From contig JAEHOE010000013.1 in assembly GCA_016858145.1 (NCBI GenBank), positions 744,001 to 808,000 of the forward strand: a DNA stretch of 64,000 bases. The letters run 5' to 3'. The notes under the pieces were generated by a model. That model saw nothing but the letters and a program-made list of their open reading frames with translations, did no database searches and was not told the DNA's origin. Source of the DNA: Edaphochlamys debaryana. Taxonomy: Eukaryota > Chlorophyta > Chlorophyceae > Chlamydomonadales. This document shows, piece after piece, positions 50,301 through 61,107 of the stretch (position 1 is its first letter; every line of letters starts with the position of its first letter). Position numbers and translations under genes: made by a program.

Positions 50301-52952
50301 CACCTTGAGGTCCCTCAGGGTGTCGGGGCAGGAGGCGTAGAAGAGCAGGTGCTGGCGAGAGGGGTCCAGACCGATGTAGTCCACGTTCTGGGGGGTTGCG
50401 GGGTGGGATGGGGCCATGGGGGGTGAGGAGGTTAAGGGGGGAAGTGGAGTGCCAAAGGTGCAGGGATTGAGCATGGACAAGGCGTAAGCGTAAGCAGACT
50501 GAAATAACCCTGGAGTCCCCCTGACGCTCCGGCCCCCCACCTTGGGCGGCTTCCCCGGCTTGGTCTCCGAAGCGGGGGACACGCGCCTGGGGGCGGGGCG
50601 GGGGCAAGCAGGGCACGCAGACGGTCACACGTGCGCTGGGCGGAGCCGGACTGACCCTTGTCCGACTTGAACGCTTCCATTAGCGCGTCCCTCTTTCCCC
50701 CTCGCGTCCACACATCGCATCCCCCAGCACACGCCCCCTCGCCTTCCCTTCTTCCGTCCTTTCCCATCTTCCCCCCAGCCCGCCAACCTCCGCCCCCCTC
50801 TGACCCTCAAGCCGCCTGCCCTCAAGGCCCTCGTTGCCCCACGCTCTGCCCCATTCCCTTGCAGCCCTGCATAACAAGGGCCCAACCTGTGGTGCCCAGG
50901 GTGCCCCTGGTGCCCTGGGCGCCCCTGCTGGCCCCGTGCCCCGTGCCCCCATAACCCTATGCCAAGGCTGCCCCTTCAGCCAAGTGGCCCCAATCCCCCA
51001 CACACACCTGTGCGCCAGCACCATGGTGCCAAAAACGCCTGCCGCCTGCCCTCAAACCCCGCTGCCCACCTTTCATCCCCTTCCCTTGCCACGCCCCTGC
51101 GCACGCAGCCCCCCACCTGTGCGCCAGCAGCATGGTGCCCAGGGTGCCCGGGCGCAGGTTGTGGGCCGCCACCAGCGCCCCCACCGGCACGTCCGTGAGC
51201 AGGTCGCCGGACAGGACCACCTGGGGGGGGGAGGGGGGGAAGGGGGGGAGGGTGGGGTGATGAGGTGGGCGGGTGGGGGACACACGGCACCCTCCCGTAC
51301 CTCATGCCACCCCACCCCATCCGACCCCGCCCCACACCATCCTGCGGGGTGAGCGAACGAGCAAACCACTCCATCCCAAGTCCACTTCACGCCTCACACA
51401 ACCCAATCACAGGCACTCACGAAGGAGTCCGAGGTGATGCGTGAGGCCAGGGAGCGGAGCGCGTCGGCCGTGCCCTGGCCCTCGGACACAGCCACCACCT
51501 GGGGCGGAGGGGGGAGGGGCGGGGAGCGGTCAAGGGGTGGGTTGGATGCGTGGACCGGTGAAGGGCTCACAGCTGGCAGCCCTGCCCGTCTACGGCCCAC
51601 CCTGATGGGCGGGCGTTCCGCGCATACCCCAACCGTTTCCCATGGCCCACGCGAAGCCCCCACCCCCAAGGCCCCCACCTCCCACCACACGGGCCCCCCA
51701 CCTCGCACTGCAGCGCCCCCGGCGACGCCGCGTACTCGGTGCTGATCCACTCCCGCACGCTGGCAGCGGCCTTCTCGCCAATCACCACCTGGAGCAAGGG
51801 CGTGAGAGGGGAGGAGGTGTTTGAAGCTGATAAGCGGGAGAGCGTCGAAAGGGGGGAGGGGAGGGGATGGAGGCACGGGCTGCAGCAAAGGTGCAGGCGC
51901 GTGTGCGGGGGGGGCGGAGGGGGTTCGGGTGCCGCCACGAGCCTGGCGCTCAGTCGTCAGCAGGGGCCACGAGGGACCACCGCCTCGAGGGCCAAGGGAG
52001 ATCAGCCGGTACAGGGCCAGCCACCTCTGGCCTACTGTGCCCACGCCCGGATGGCCCCAGGGCCCAGGGCCCAGGGCCTGGTGCCAGGCCGGCCTAGGTC
52101 CAGGGAGCAAAGCTGACGGCCAGGCTCCCAGGCGCTTGGACCTGGAGGGCTCCAGCCTCCAGGCCCAGCCGGGCCCGCGCGCAGACGCTCGCAGGCCCAA
52201 GCTGGCCAGACCATTCAAGACCCCCAATGCTATGGCCTCCACGGTAGGAGGTGCGGGGAGCGCCTGCAGATCTGTCCGACCGTCTGACTGAGCCCGGGCC
52301 TGCCCAGGCGAAGCCCAGCCGCGGTGCAGGGCCCACACGACCCGCTGGGCCCTGCGCCCTCCGTCGGGGCTGTCACGCAAGGGCCAGGCGTCTGTGTGAC
52401 TCCGCGGTGAGACCCGTCCCTCCCCGTGTGGTGCGGCCCTCGTAGTGCTGGAATAGGGGGCCTGGCACAGGGGCCTGGGGAGCTTGACTCTGTCGGCTGG
52501 GACCCTCACCCTCCCTGTTGTGATACCAGGTGTGGGCAACATGGGCCTGCGCCCCCAGGGCAGCCACCGGGTGCTCGACCCGCGGGCAACATAGGGAAAC
52601 GCTACGATGACGCCAGCGGTGGGGCGGAATCCCGGGGCACGCCTGCAGCGCGGCCTCTGGAGACGCGCCATGCCCCGCCAAGGGCGCGGTTGGGTCGGGG
52701 CTAGCGCCTCGCCTCCCAACTCCCACCCGACACGCTTTGCCTCCCCCGGCCCCCGCCTCCCCCCCAAAGTCACGCTACACGCACCACGAAAGCGGTCCGC
52801 AGCCCCGCCTCCTGGAGCGTCCGCAGAGGGTAGGAGATGAGCGGCTTGTTGGCCACCGGCAGGAGGGCCTTCACCATGTTGGTCGTCAGCGGATAGAGGA
52901 TTTGGTCCTCGCCACCCGCTAAGATGACCGCTTGATAGCTCGCGTTGACCAT
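47385..52952 (-). CDS. EIF2B3: Translation initiation factor eIF2B, gamma subunit
   Basis: About fifteen exons. The first begins MVNASYQAVILAGGEDQILY and carries the nucleotidyltransferase signature AVILAGG...LPVANKPLISYPLRTL. Later exons give VVIGEKAAASVREW, GQGTADALRSLASRI, VVLSGDLLTDVPVGALVAAH, NVDYIGLDPSRQHLLFYAS and MSISSNFVDAHLYVFNR. An Ala/Gly-rich low-complexity insert follows. The C-terminal exons encode left-handed beta-helix hexapeptide repeats: GTVLGNKCTIASGCILGEGC, SVLMDGVTLGDGAHVQGS and VGSGCTVAGGVEYKGEVLVA, ending Ala-Ala-Arg-stop. eIF2B is the cytosolic guanine-nucleotide exchange factor for eIF2; gamma forms the catalytic sub-complex with epsilon but has no transferase activity of its own. 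It is divergent from the isoamylase gene. One intron carries a copy of the preceding exon's end and donor (51005 versus 51114). Confidence 0.85.
51005..51139 (-). repeat. Exon-end/donor duplication in eIF2B-gamma
   Basis: The exon end that encodes MLLAHR plus its GTGGGG donor starts at 51114 (plus-strand CACCTGTGCGCCAGCA). A copy with GTGTGTG after it lies at 51005, 109 bp into the intron. Confidence 0.6.
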
Positions 52953-53802
52953 CCTGGCTCGTGCCCGCTCGGGCGTGCGCGCTAGATGCGATGCACTCGG
53001 CGGCGGGACCTCCTGCTTGGCGCGCGCTCGACTGAGCGCTTTGCTACAGTTACGTTGTGCAGGCTAGGCGATCCTTGAGAGGGGGTCGATCGCTCAAGAA
53101 CAGAGGAAACGGAAGGATTCCGCGCGGAAGAAGGAAAATGATAACTCTGTGCCTGGCCTAGACACAGCGTTACTAGGTCGTGTTATGCTCTCCGTCTTCG
53201 CCGTGTTCCCAGTCACAGCGTGTTTGCTTGCATTGCAAAGCCCGGCATTGCTGCGACGCGTGCCTGCATCCCTGCAACCACTCCCCGCCAAGCTGTAACC
53301 CAGCCTGATGCACTAGGGCAGCCGGGGGAGGCAGGCAAAATGCAGGGGAGGGCACCAGGCGTTCGTGGGGCTGCCGTGGCGTGGGGCGAGGGCGGTCGCG
53401 ATAGGACACGGCGGTTTCGTGTGTTTACCATGACCCCTTGGCCCCCCTTACAGCAAGCTGGACACCCCCTGACTCTATCTCTCGATGTGGCTTAGTGTCT
53501 GCGGCGACACGCGCCTCTTCGAGTGGGTTCAAACCCTAAGCGACCCCGACATCGGGCTCCGCCACTGCCCGCTCCTTGCTATGAGGCGTGCTTAGCTCTT
53601 TAGAAGGCGCTGCCAAACTCTGGGGGGCTCTTGTCGCGGTGATCGCAAGAAATCCCGCATCCACCTGTGCAGCTCCAAGTCCAGCGAGTCTTTGCGAGCT
53701 CCAGTGCAATTGAGGAGTAGAGAAATCGACAAATATATACGCAGGCCACTGCGACTCGACTTACTTCACGCCTTGTGCAAGCCCGCCGCCCGCAACACCG
53801 GA
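52953..53802. promoter_or_regulatory. Bidirectional promoter region, eIF2B-gamma and isoamylase
   Basis: About 850 bp lie between the divergent start codons of the two genes. The isoamylase side carries a TATA-like box at 53731-53739. No gene was seen inside. Confidence 0.45.
53731..53739 (+). promoter_or_regulatory. TATA-like box of the isoamylase gene
   Basis: AAATATATA stands alone in GC-rich sequence 64 bases before the isoamylase ATG, which would place the transcription start near 53765. Confidence 0.45.
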
Positions 53803-56800
53803 ATGCAACTTCAACTCTCGCGCTCCCTGGGCCGTGCGGCCCAGGGCACTGGTCGTCGTGTGCCAGTATGCCCCCGTGTTCAGCCCCGAGGGATCGTCGC
53901 GACGCCGGGGGCACTTCCCGGCCAGCCGGAGCAGCAGGCGCAACACTCGGCGCCCGCTCCCAACCGCATTCCGCGCTCCCGCCTGCACGTTCGAGCTCAG
54001 GCGGCCCCGGCGACTGCCGGAACGCAGCTCTACACCTCCGTCGCTGCCGGTGAGCTGCAGCGCAATTCCTTCCATGTCCCACACGTGACCGCTCCCCCTC
54101 CACGCACAGTCCTCCTGCCACGGCGGTCGTGCATATCGGCGCCCACACGTGCTAGCCGCGCGGCTGGCGGCTGAGCCACCTGGTCTCCCATCCTCGCACA
54201 CCCACGCATCTCGGCACCGCCCCATCTCGGCAGCGTCACGCCCGGCTTCCCACGCTTCCTCCTGCGTTGACCGCTCCCCACCCCGGTCACAACCTCTCTC
54301 TCTGCCTCTGTAGGCAAGCCTGAGCCGCTAGGCCCCTCCAAGACCGCTTCGGGCGTCAACTTCGCGCTGTTCAGCAAGAATGCCAAGTCGGTCAAACTGG
54401 TCCTGCTTGACGGCGAGGCCAAGCAGCTGGCGGAAGTTGACTGCAAGCGCAGCGGTGAGTCTGTTGGCGGAGGGCGTCGCTGGGAGGGGTGTTGGGGTGG
54501 ACCAGCATGCTACGTGTGTCTGTATGCGGCTCAGGGTGTGGGCACGGGGTGGGGGCGGTGGGACACGCCGGGCTGTGAGGATTGCCACGCCCCCAGCCCC
54601 CACGCTGCACCCACGCCTCTCCACCTTCCTGCTGCCTCCTCACCCGTGCACCCGCTCACCCCTCCCTCCCCTCCCTCCCAAACAAACCCTCCCCCGTCCG
54701 ACCCACATCTCCCCCCCAGGCGACGTGTGGCACGTGGAGCTGCAGGGCCTGCCCGGCTCGGGCGTGCGGTACGGCTTCAAGGTGGCGGGCGACGGCGGTT
54801 GGGAGACGGGCCACCGTTGGAACGCCAACCGTGTACTGCTGGACCCGTACGCGCCGCTGGTGGCGGGGCGGCGCTGGTTCGGGAAGCGGGACGCGGTGGA
54901 GCAGTTCAAGGGCAAGGTGGGTGGTGTTGGGTGGGGGGATGGAGGGGGATGGGAGGGAGGGAAGGAAAGGAGAGGCGGGGGATAGGAGAGGGACGGGATG
55001 GGGGGAGGCACACGGTGGAGCAGTTCAAGGGGCGGGTGGGGTTGCAGGGGGGGGGGTGGAGGGGAAGGGCAAGGGAGAGGCGGGGAGGGATGAGGAGAGG
55101 GAGGGACGGGGGGACGGGAGGGGTGTGGGTCGAGGGCTGCGAGGGGACCCGATGAGGAGGAAAGGAGCCGTGCAGCAAGTGAAGGGTAGGAGACCGGAGG
55201 TGGGCGAGGGAACCTTACGATTTTGGTGGGCATCTGCTGTACACATGTGGGACAGTTGTAGATACGATAGGCACATGGCGGCAATGGGCAACTGGGCAGG
55301 AGGGTCACTGTCGGGCACCTTCCCCCAATTTGGTCTCATCCCCTCATCGCTCTACATGGCAGCAAGCGCCATCAGGCTCAGCTGCTAACACCCTTTGCCT
55401 CCCCTCTCCCTCTCAGGACGGGAGCCTGTTCCTGGGCGCCTTTGACTTTGACTCGCCCGCCTACGACTGGGGGTCGGACTACCAGCGCCCCACGGCGCCG
55501 CTCAAGGTGGGCCTGCCTGTGGGCCTGGGTTGGGTCGCCTGGGCCCGGCGGGGCCTGGGCGGGGGCGCGGGGCCCACGGTCCAGGGCTGTGCAGGGAGGC
55601 GGAAGGGCTGGCTGGCAAGGGGGTTTTGGTTTTGGTGAGCGCCGCGGAAGCATTCTGAAGGGACGGATTAGCCATCGTGCCTCCACCGACCGACCCCCTT
55701 CCCCCCTGCCCTCCCTCCCCTCACCCCTCTCCCTCTACCCCCTCCCCCTCCCCCCCTGTCAGGACCTGATCATCTACGAGGTGCCCGTGCGCTGCTTCAC
55801 CGCTGACCCCTCCTCGGGGCTGCCGGAGGCGCAGCGGGGCACCTTTGCGGGGCTGGCGGCCAAGGTGGGTGGTGGTGGGGGAGAGGGGGGCTCTTGGGCG
55901 GGAGGTGCCTTGGGGCGGCAAAGGTGGTAGATGCCTCCGTGGTCAAGGGGTGCCGTGGGTGGAGGTAAGGGGAGAGAGGGGGGCATGAGCGTGGTTGACC
56001 GGGTTGCACGGGCAGGGGAGGCGCGGTGGGGCAGCTTTGCGGGGCTCTTGAGTTTGGGTTGACTTAGCTGGGGGTGCCTAGGCATAGCTGGCCCGGGCAG
56101 GAAGGAACAGCGAGGGTTGAGTGGGCGGAGGGGACGGGGCAAGGGAGGTGCGTACTGTCGTTCCTCCCTTACCCCCAACCCACCCCAAACCCATCCCCCC
56201 CCTACCCCCAGGCCAAGTACCTGCAGTCCCTGGGGATCAATGCCGTGGAGCTGCTGCCCGTGTTCGAGTGGGACGAGCTGGAGTTCAGGAGGTGGGGGTT
56301 GGGGGTGCACGTGGGTGGGACGAGGGTATTGGGGATGCGCTGGGGTGCTGGGGTGGGACGAGAGTGTTGGGACGAGCTGGAGTCCAGGAGGTGGGGGGGT
56401 GGGTGCACGTGGGCGGGCACGGGGCGGGGAAGGAGGATGTGGGGGGTGGGGGGTCGCTGTCAGGAGTGTGATGTGGGGCAGGGGCCAGGAGTGAGAGCGG
56501 ATGGAGTTGGAGCAGAGCACCAGCGATGGAGGCGATGAACCCCGCTTCTCTCGTTTCATTTCCCCGTGTCACATCCCCACCTTCCCCGCGCTAACCCCCC
56601 CTCTTCCCCTCCCCCGTCAGGTCCCAGAACCCCCGTGACCACATGACTAACGTGTGGGGCTACTCGCACATCTCCTTCCATGCGCCCATGTCGCGGCTGG
56701 GGTCGGAGGGCAGCGCCGAGGCCACCGCCCGCGAGTTTAAGGACATGGTCAAGACGTGAGTGCCCGGGTTGCCTTCCTCGTGACCTCGGTCTATGACTCG

Positions 56801-59800
56801 GTGTGAAGCCGTGGTTATAGCTGTTGGCACGGCTTCGGGCTTGCAGCTTGCAGGTGTAGGTGTAGGGCGGGGTATTAGGGCATGGTCAAGACGTGAGTGC
56901 CCGGGGGGGGATACTCGATTATACTGAGTGTATGGCCCTTAGGCGACATCAAGCCTCATCAGTGCAGTTTACCTCGGTGCCCCCTCCCCCGTTTGACCGC
57001 TCCTCCCCGAACGGCCCTTTCCGCAGTCTGCACGCCCACGGCATCCAGGTGTGTGTGGGGGGGGGGGGGGGCAGGGGGAGGGAGCGGGGATGCGGGTAGC
57101 GGGGTAAGACGAGGGGCATACCCTGGGGTCCTCGAGTGGCGTCCTCGCGTGACAGAGGAGGAGGGGACTGTCTGACACTGGGCAGAGCCCGGAATGAACC
57201 TCCACACGGCCTCCTTGACCACCATCTCCTCCCCCCCCCTCCCCCCCAGGTCCTCCTGGACGTGGTGTACAACCACACGGCCGAGGCGGACGACCGGGAC
57301 CCCTACCTGCTCACGCTGCGGGGCATCGACAACTCGACCTACTACATGCTGGACCCGGGGGTGGGTCGGCAAGGGGGCAGAGGGAAGGAGGAGGGTGGGA
57401 TGGGGATTGGGGGCGTGGGGAGGGCCATGGGTGGTGGGCTGGCCGGAGGTCTACTACATGCTCGACCCGGGGGTGGGTCCTGGGGGCGTTGGGGTGGAGG
57501 GGACGGGGAGGGGTGCTGGCGGGTGGGTCCTGGGGTGTGTCACGAAGGGGAGGCGCGGGAGGCATTTGGGTTGGGCAGAGGGGGGCAGGTTTGAAGCTGA
57601 AAGGGAAGCCTCAGGGTCGGGGGTCGCTAGGTTCCTCTCCGCCCACTCCTTAACCTTCCACCCCGCTCACACTCCGTTGACGACCGCCCCCTACCCTGCC
57701 CCCATCCCTACCCCCCGGCAGTCCCCCGTGCAGCTGGTCAACTGGTCGGGCTGCGGCAACACGGTCAACGCCAACCACCCGGTGGTTAGCCAGCTGATCA
57801 TAGATTCGCTCGTACGATGGGTCACGGAGTACCACGTGGACGGATTCCGCTTCGACCTGGCGTCCTGCCTATGCCGCGGTGAGAGAGGGAAAGAGGGCAG
57901 CGGTTTGGGTCGTCGGTGGATATGGCGGGGTGTGGGGTGTGTGAGCGGGACACGGGGTGGTCGGCCTCAGCTTTGCGGCCTCTGTGAGGCGCTGGGGAGG
58001 CGGTGAGGCGGAAGCAGTTGTGTGGAGCAATGCCCCAGCTTTGGGGTGTCTGGAACGCGCGGGGCAAGTGGTGAGGGGAAAGCAGTTGTACTCCCTCGGT
58101 GGTGGTGGTTGGTGGTAGTTGTGCTACTGTACACGAGTCCCTCGGTGGTGGCGGTTGGTGCGGCAGGGTGTGCTCCTGGAAGCATTGCCCCCCCCGGCCT
58201 GGACATCGCCCACCTCTCCCACCCCCCAACCCCTGACCCCACCCCTTGCCCCAACCCAGACGAGCGCGGGCGGCCCATGGCGGTACCACCGGTCATCCGC
58301 AACATCGCCAAGCACCCCCTGCTCAGCCAGGTGGGGGGGGCCGGGGGGAGAGGGGGTCGTCAGGGGTTTCAACGTGTTTCGGCACGCGTTCCCGTCATCG
58401 CTAAGCACCCAGTCCGCAGGGCGCGGTGCGTGTAAGATTCGCTCACGGGTAATGGAAGCGAGTAGTGTGGAGGAAGTAGGACTGGCTCCATCCGTTCTTC
58501 CTGAAACCACGTCTCTTGACCCTTCCTCCCCAGGTCAAGCTCATTGCCGAGCCCTGGGACATTGGCATGTACCAGGTGTGTGGGGGGTGGATGACGGTGG
58601 GCGGAGGAAGAGCATTAGGGGGTGGAGAGGGGGTAAAGAGGTGTTGGCAGGCAGGTGGAGCACAATGGGATGGTCGATGTACTCATGTGGCGTGTGTGGT
58701 TTTATGGGGCGGCATCGACAGGTCGCATTCACGCTCCCCTCCCCTCCCCCCCTGTCAGGTGGGCACCTTCCCCAACTGGGACATCTGGGCCGAGTGGAAC
58801 GGCAAGTACCGGGACGACGTGCGGCGCTTCATCAAGGGAGACGCAGGTGCGGGGGCTTGGGGGGGAGGGGGAGGGGCGTCGAGCAGGGTCGGGGAGGGGG
58901 CCTCGACCAGCCTGCCAGTGTTGCTTTAGATCCTTAGCCCTCCGCTTTAGACTCCTGTCCTCTCCCCACCCCACCCAACCCACGCAGGCATGAAGGGCGC
59001 CTTCGCCACCCGCCTGGCCGGCTCGGCCGATCTGTACGGCAACAACAACCGCCGGCCGTTCCACAGCATCAACTTCATCACCGCCCACGACGGTTTCTCG
59101 CTGTACGACATGGTGTCGTACAACGAGAAGCGCAACGGCGCCAACGGCGAGGGCAACCGGGACGGCACCAACGACAACTTCAGGTACGCCAGCGCCGGGG
59201 CGGCGATCTGGTTCGTTGGCGGTTAGCAGTTGATCGGCCAGCGAACGGGCGCTTCCGTGCCAGCCGATGAGCTCACATGTCCCTGCTCGGAAGCCCCCGC
59301 TGCCGGCACTACTCAGTTCCCCACCCTGGATCCCGGACCCGTCACCCCGCCCCCTCCCCTCCGGCAATTCCACGAACAACGAGACGCTATCCCGTTTAGC
59401 ATCAAACAACTCCTCCCCTCCCCTCCCCACCCTTCAGCTGGAACTGCGGCGCCGAGGGCGAGACGGGCGACGCAGGCATCAAGGCGCTGCGGCAGCGGCA
59501 GATGCGCAACTGCATGGTGGCGCTCATGCTGAGCCAGGGGACACCCATGATCGTCAGCGGTACGGCAGGGGGGATGGGATGGGCGGGGGAGGGCAGGGGG
59601 AGGGGGAGGGCTGTGTGAGGGTTGTCACTCAGACAACCAGCTGCGCTGCCTTAAAGCCGTTTGGCAACCTTAAACTCCGGTGGTCATCCCATGCGCCGCT
59701 TCAGCCCCAAAGCGCTCGGATGCGAAACTATCTTCCCCCACCCTCGCTGCCTCCCTCCCCAGGCGACGAGGTGGGCAAGACCCACGGCGGCAACAACAAC

Positions 59801-61107
59801 TGGTACGGCCACGACAACCCAATGTCGCACCTGCAGGTGGGGGGGGAGGGGAGGGTCACGGGGTGGAGTGGGGTTTCATTGGTGGCATTGGCATTGGTGG
59901 GCGTCAGGGCACGGTAGCCAGGTGGGCAGGGAGCCACGGTAACCCCATGTCGCACCTGCAGGTGGGGCAGAGGGGGGGGTCACGGGGTGGGGTGGGGTTT
60001 CATTGGTGGCATTGGCATTGGCACTGGTGGGCGTCAGGGCACGGTGGGGGAGTGGCGCACGACAACCCCATGTCGCACCTGCAGGTGGGCGGGAGGAGAA
60101 GCTTCGGGGAGAGGCTGCCGTCAACGCCCACCATGCACCCTGCCCAATCACTACCACCCTGCCGCCCCAAATCCAGCTGAGTCCCTTCTCCTCTTCCCCC
60201 CACCCCACCCCACCCCACCCCGTCTCCGCCCCCAGTGGAACGAGGGCGACGCCACCCGCGATGCGCTGCTGCGGTTCTGCTCCGAGCTCTTCGCCTTCCG
60301 CCGCTCGCACCCGGCGCTGGGGAGGGAGCACTTCCTGGGGTGGGTGGGGGGCCTGCTCGGGGTGTGGCGGAGTGAAGGAAGGCTGTGTGGGGTCTGAAGC
60401 GGGCCAGACCGGTACGGTGAGGGAGACACGGATTGCGGCAGGCCCGCCAGATCCAAATTGATATTCAAACCCAGACCCAGATCCAAATCCAGACCCATCC
60501 CCACTTTCATCCCACGCTCCTCCCCGCAGGCCGCAGGACATCACGTGGCACGAGAACAACTGGGACAACAGCGAGTCCCGCTTCCTGGCCTTCACGCTGC
60601 ACCACAAGGAGGCGGGCGACATCTACGCCGCCTTCAACGCCCACGGCTTCTCCGTGGACGCGCACCTGCCCAAGCCCCCCGCCGGCCGCAAGTGGTGCCG
60701 CCTGGTGGACACCAACCTGCCCACGCCCAAGGACTTCACGCCGGGGGGCAACGCGGGCGTGGAGCCGGTGTACAACGTGCAGGTGAGGACGGTAGGGGGA
60801 TGAGGAGGAGGTGGGAAGGGGGAGAGGACAGAGGGGCGAAAGGTATCAGTGGGAGCGGGCCGGGGCGGGTTAGCGGGACAGACCTGACCCTCGCCCATCG
60901 CGTGTCACTACTGCATGCCGCGTTTCCACCCGTGCCCCCAACCCGCCTCCCCGCCCCAGGCCTTCTCCCGCATAGTCTCACGTGCCCCTGGACCGGCCCT
61001 CTAGGCTTGATTGGCAACTAGTTGTAACCCCCCTCTACCCGTGTCCCCCTTCCTACTTCCAACCCCAGGCCTTCTCCAGCATCGTGCTCCTCGCCAAGCC
61101 GGTGTAG
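53803..61107 (+). CDS. ISA3: Isoamylase-type starch debranching enzyme, ISA3-like, plastid
   Basis: About eighteen exons. Exon 1 ([20 protein letters not shown]...) is a Ser/Arg/Ala-rich transit peptide. A CBM48-like N-terminal domain follows ([40 protein letters not shown]), then the GH13 barrel: [44 protein letters not shown] (nucleophile Asp), [15 protein letters not shown] (acid/base Glu) and [20 protein letters not shown] (transition-state Asp). [20 protein letters not shown] and [20 protein letters not shown] follow; the last exon ends [16 protein letters not shown] at 61107. All three catalytic residues are present, so it is not the inactive ISA2 type. Details such as EPWD and [20 protein letters not shown] favour ISA3, which trims short branches during starch breakdown, over ISA1. 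It hydrolyses alpha-1,6 bonds in the chloroplast. Several introns contain copies of the preceding exon ends. Confidence 0.85.
54894..55032 (+). repeat. Exon-end/donor duplication, isoamylase intron
   Basis: CGGTGGAGCAGTTCAAGGG, the end of an exon, lies at 54894 and again at 55013 inside the intron. A GGTGGG donor-like string follows both. Offset 119 bp. Confidence 0.7.
56269..56400 (+). repeat. Exon-end/donor duplication, isoamylase intron
   Basis: TGGGACGAGCTGGAGT then (T/C)CAGGAGGTGGGG occurs at 56269 (real exon end) and at 56368. Offset 99 bp. Confidence 0.7.
56744..56905 (+). repeat. Exon-end/donor duplication, isoamylase intron
   Basis: A 25-base identical block spanning the exon end and donor (CATGGTCAAGACGTGAGTGC plus CCGGG) occurs at 56744 and 56881. 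Offset 137 bp. Confidence 0.75.
57339..57479 (+). repeat. Exon-end/donor duplication, isoamylase intron
   Basis: CTACTACATGCT(G/C)GACCCGG plus GGGTGGGTC occurs at 57339 and 57451. Offset 112 bp. Confidence 0.7.
59815..60095 (+). repeat. Triplicated exon end and donor, isoamylase intron
   Basis: ATGTCGCACCTGCAGGTGGG occurs at 59822 (real boundary), 59947 and 60070. Offsets are 125 and 123 bp, and much of the intervening intron (GTTTCATTGGTGGCATTGGC) is repeated too. Confidence 0.8.
60957..61077 (+). repeat. Acceptor-side duplication before the last isoamylase exon
   Basis: CCAGGCCTTCTCC followed by a related (C/A)GCAT block occurs at 60957 and at 61065, the real acceptor. Offset 108 bp. The upstream copy is a decoy 3' splice site. 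Confidence 0.6.

Noticed and set aside
52060..52100. GCCCAGG minisatellite in an eIF2B-gamma intron as a functional repeat.
   Set aside because: It is only a few units of simple sequence, common in GC-rich algal introns.
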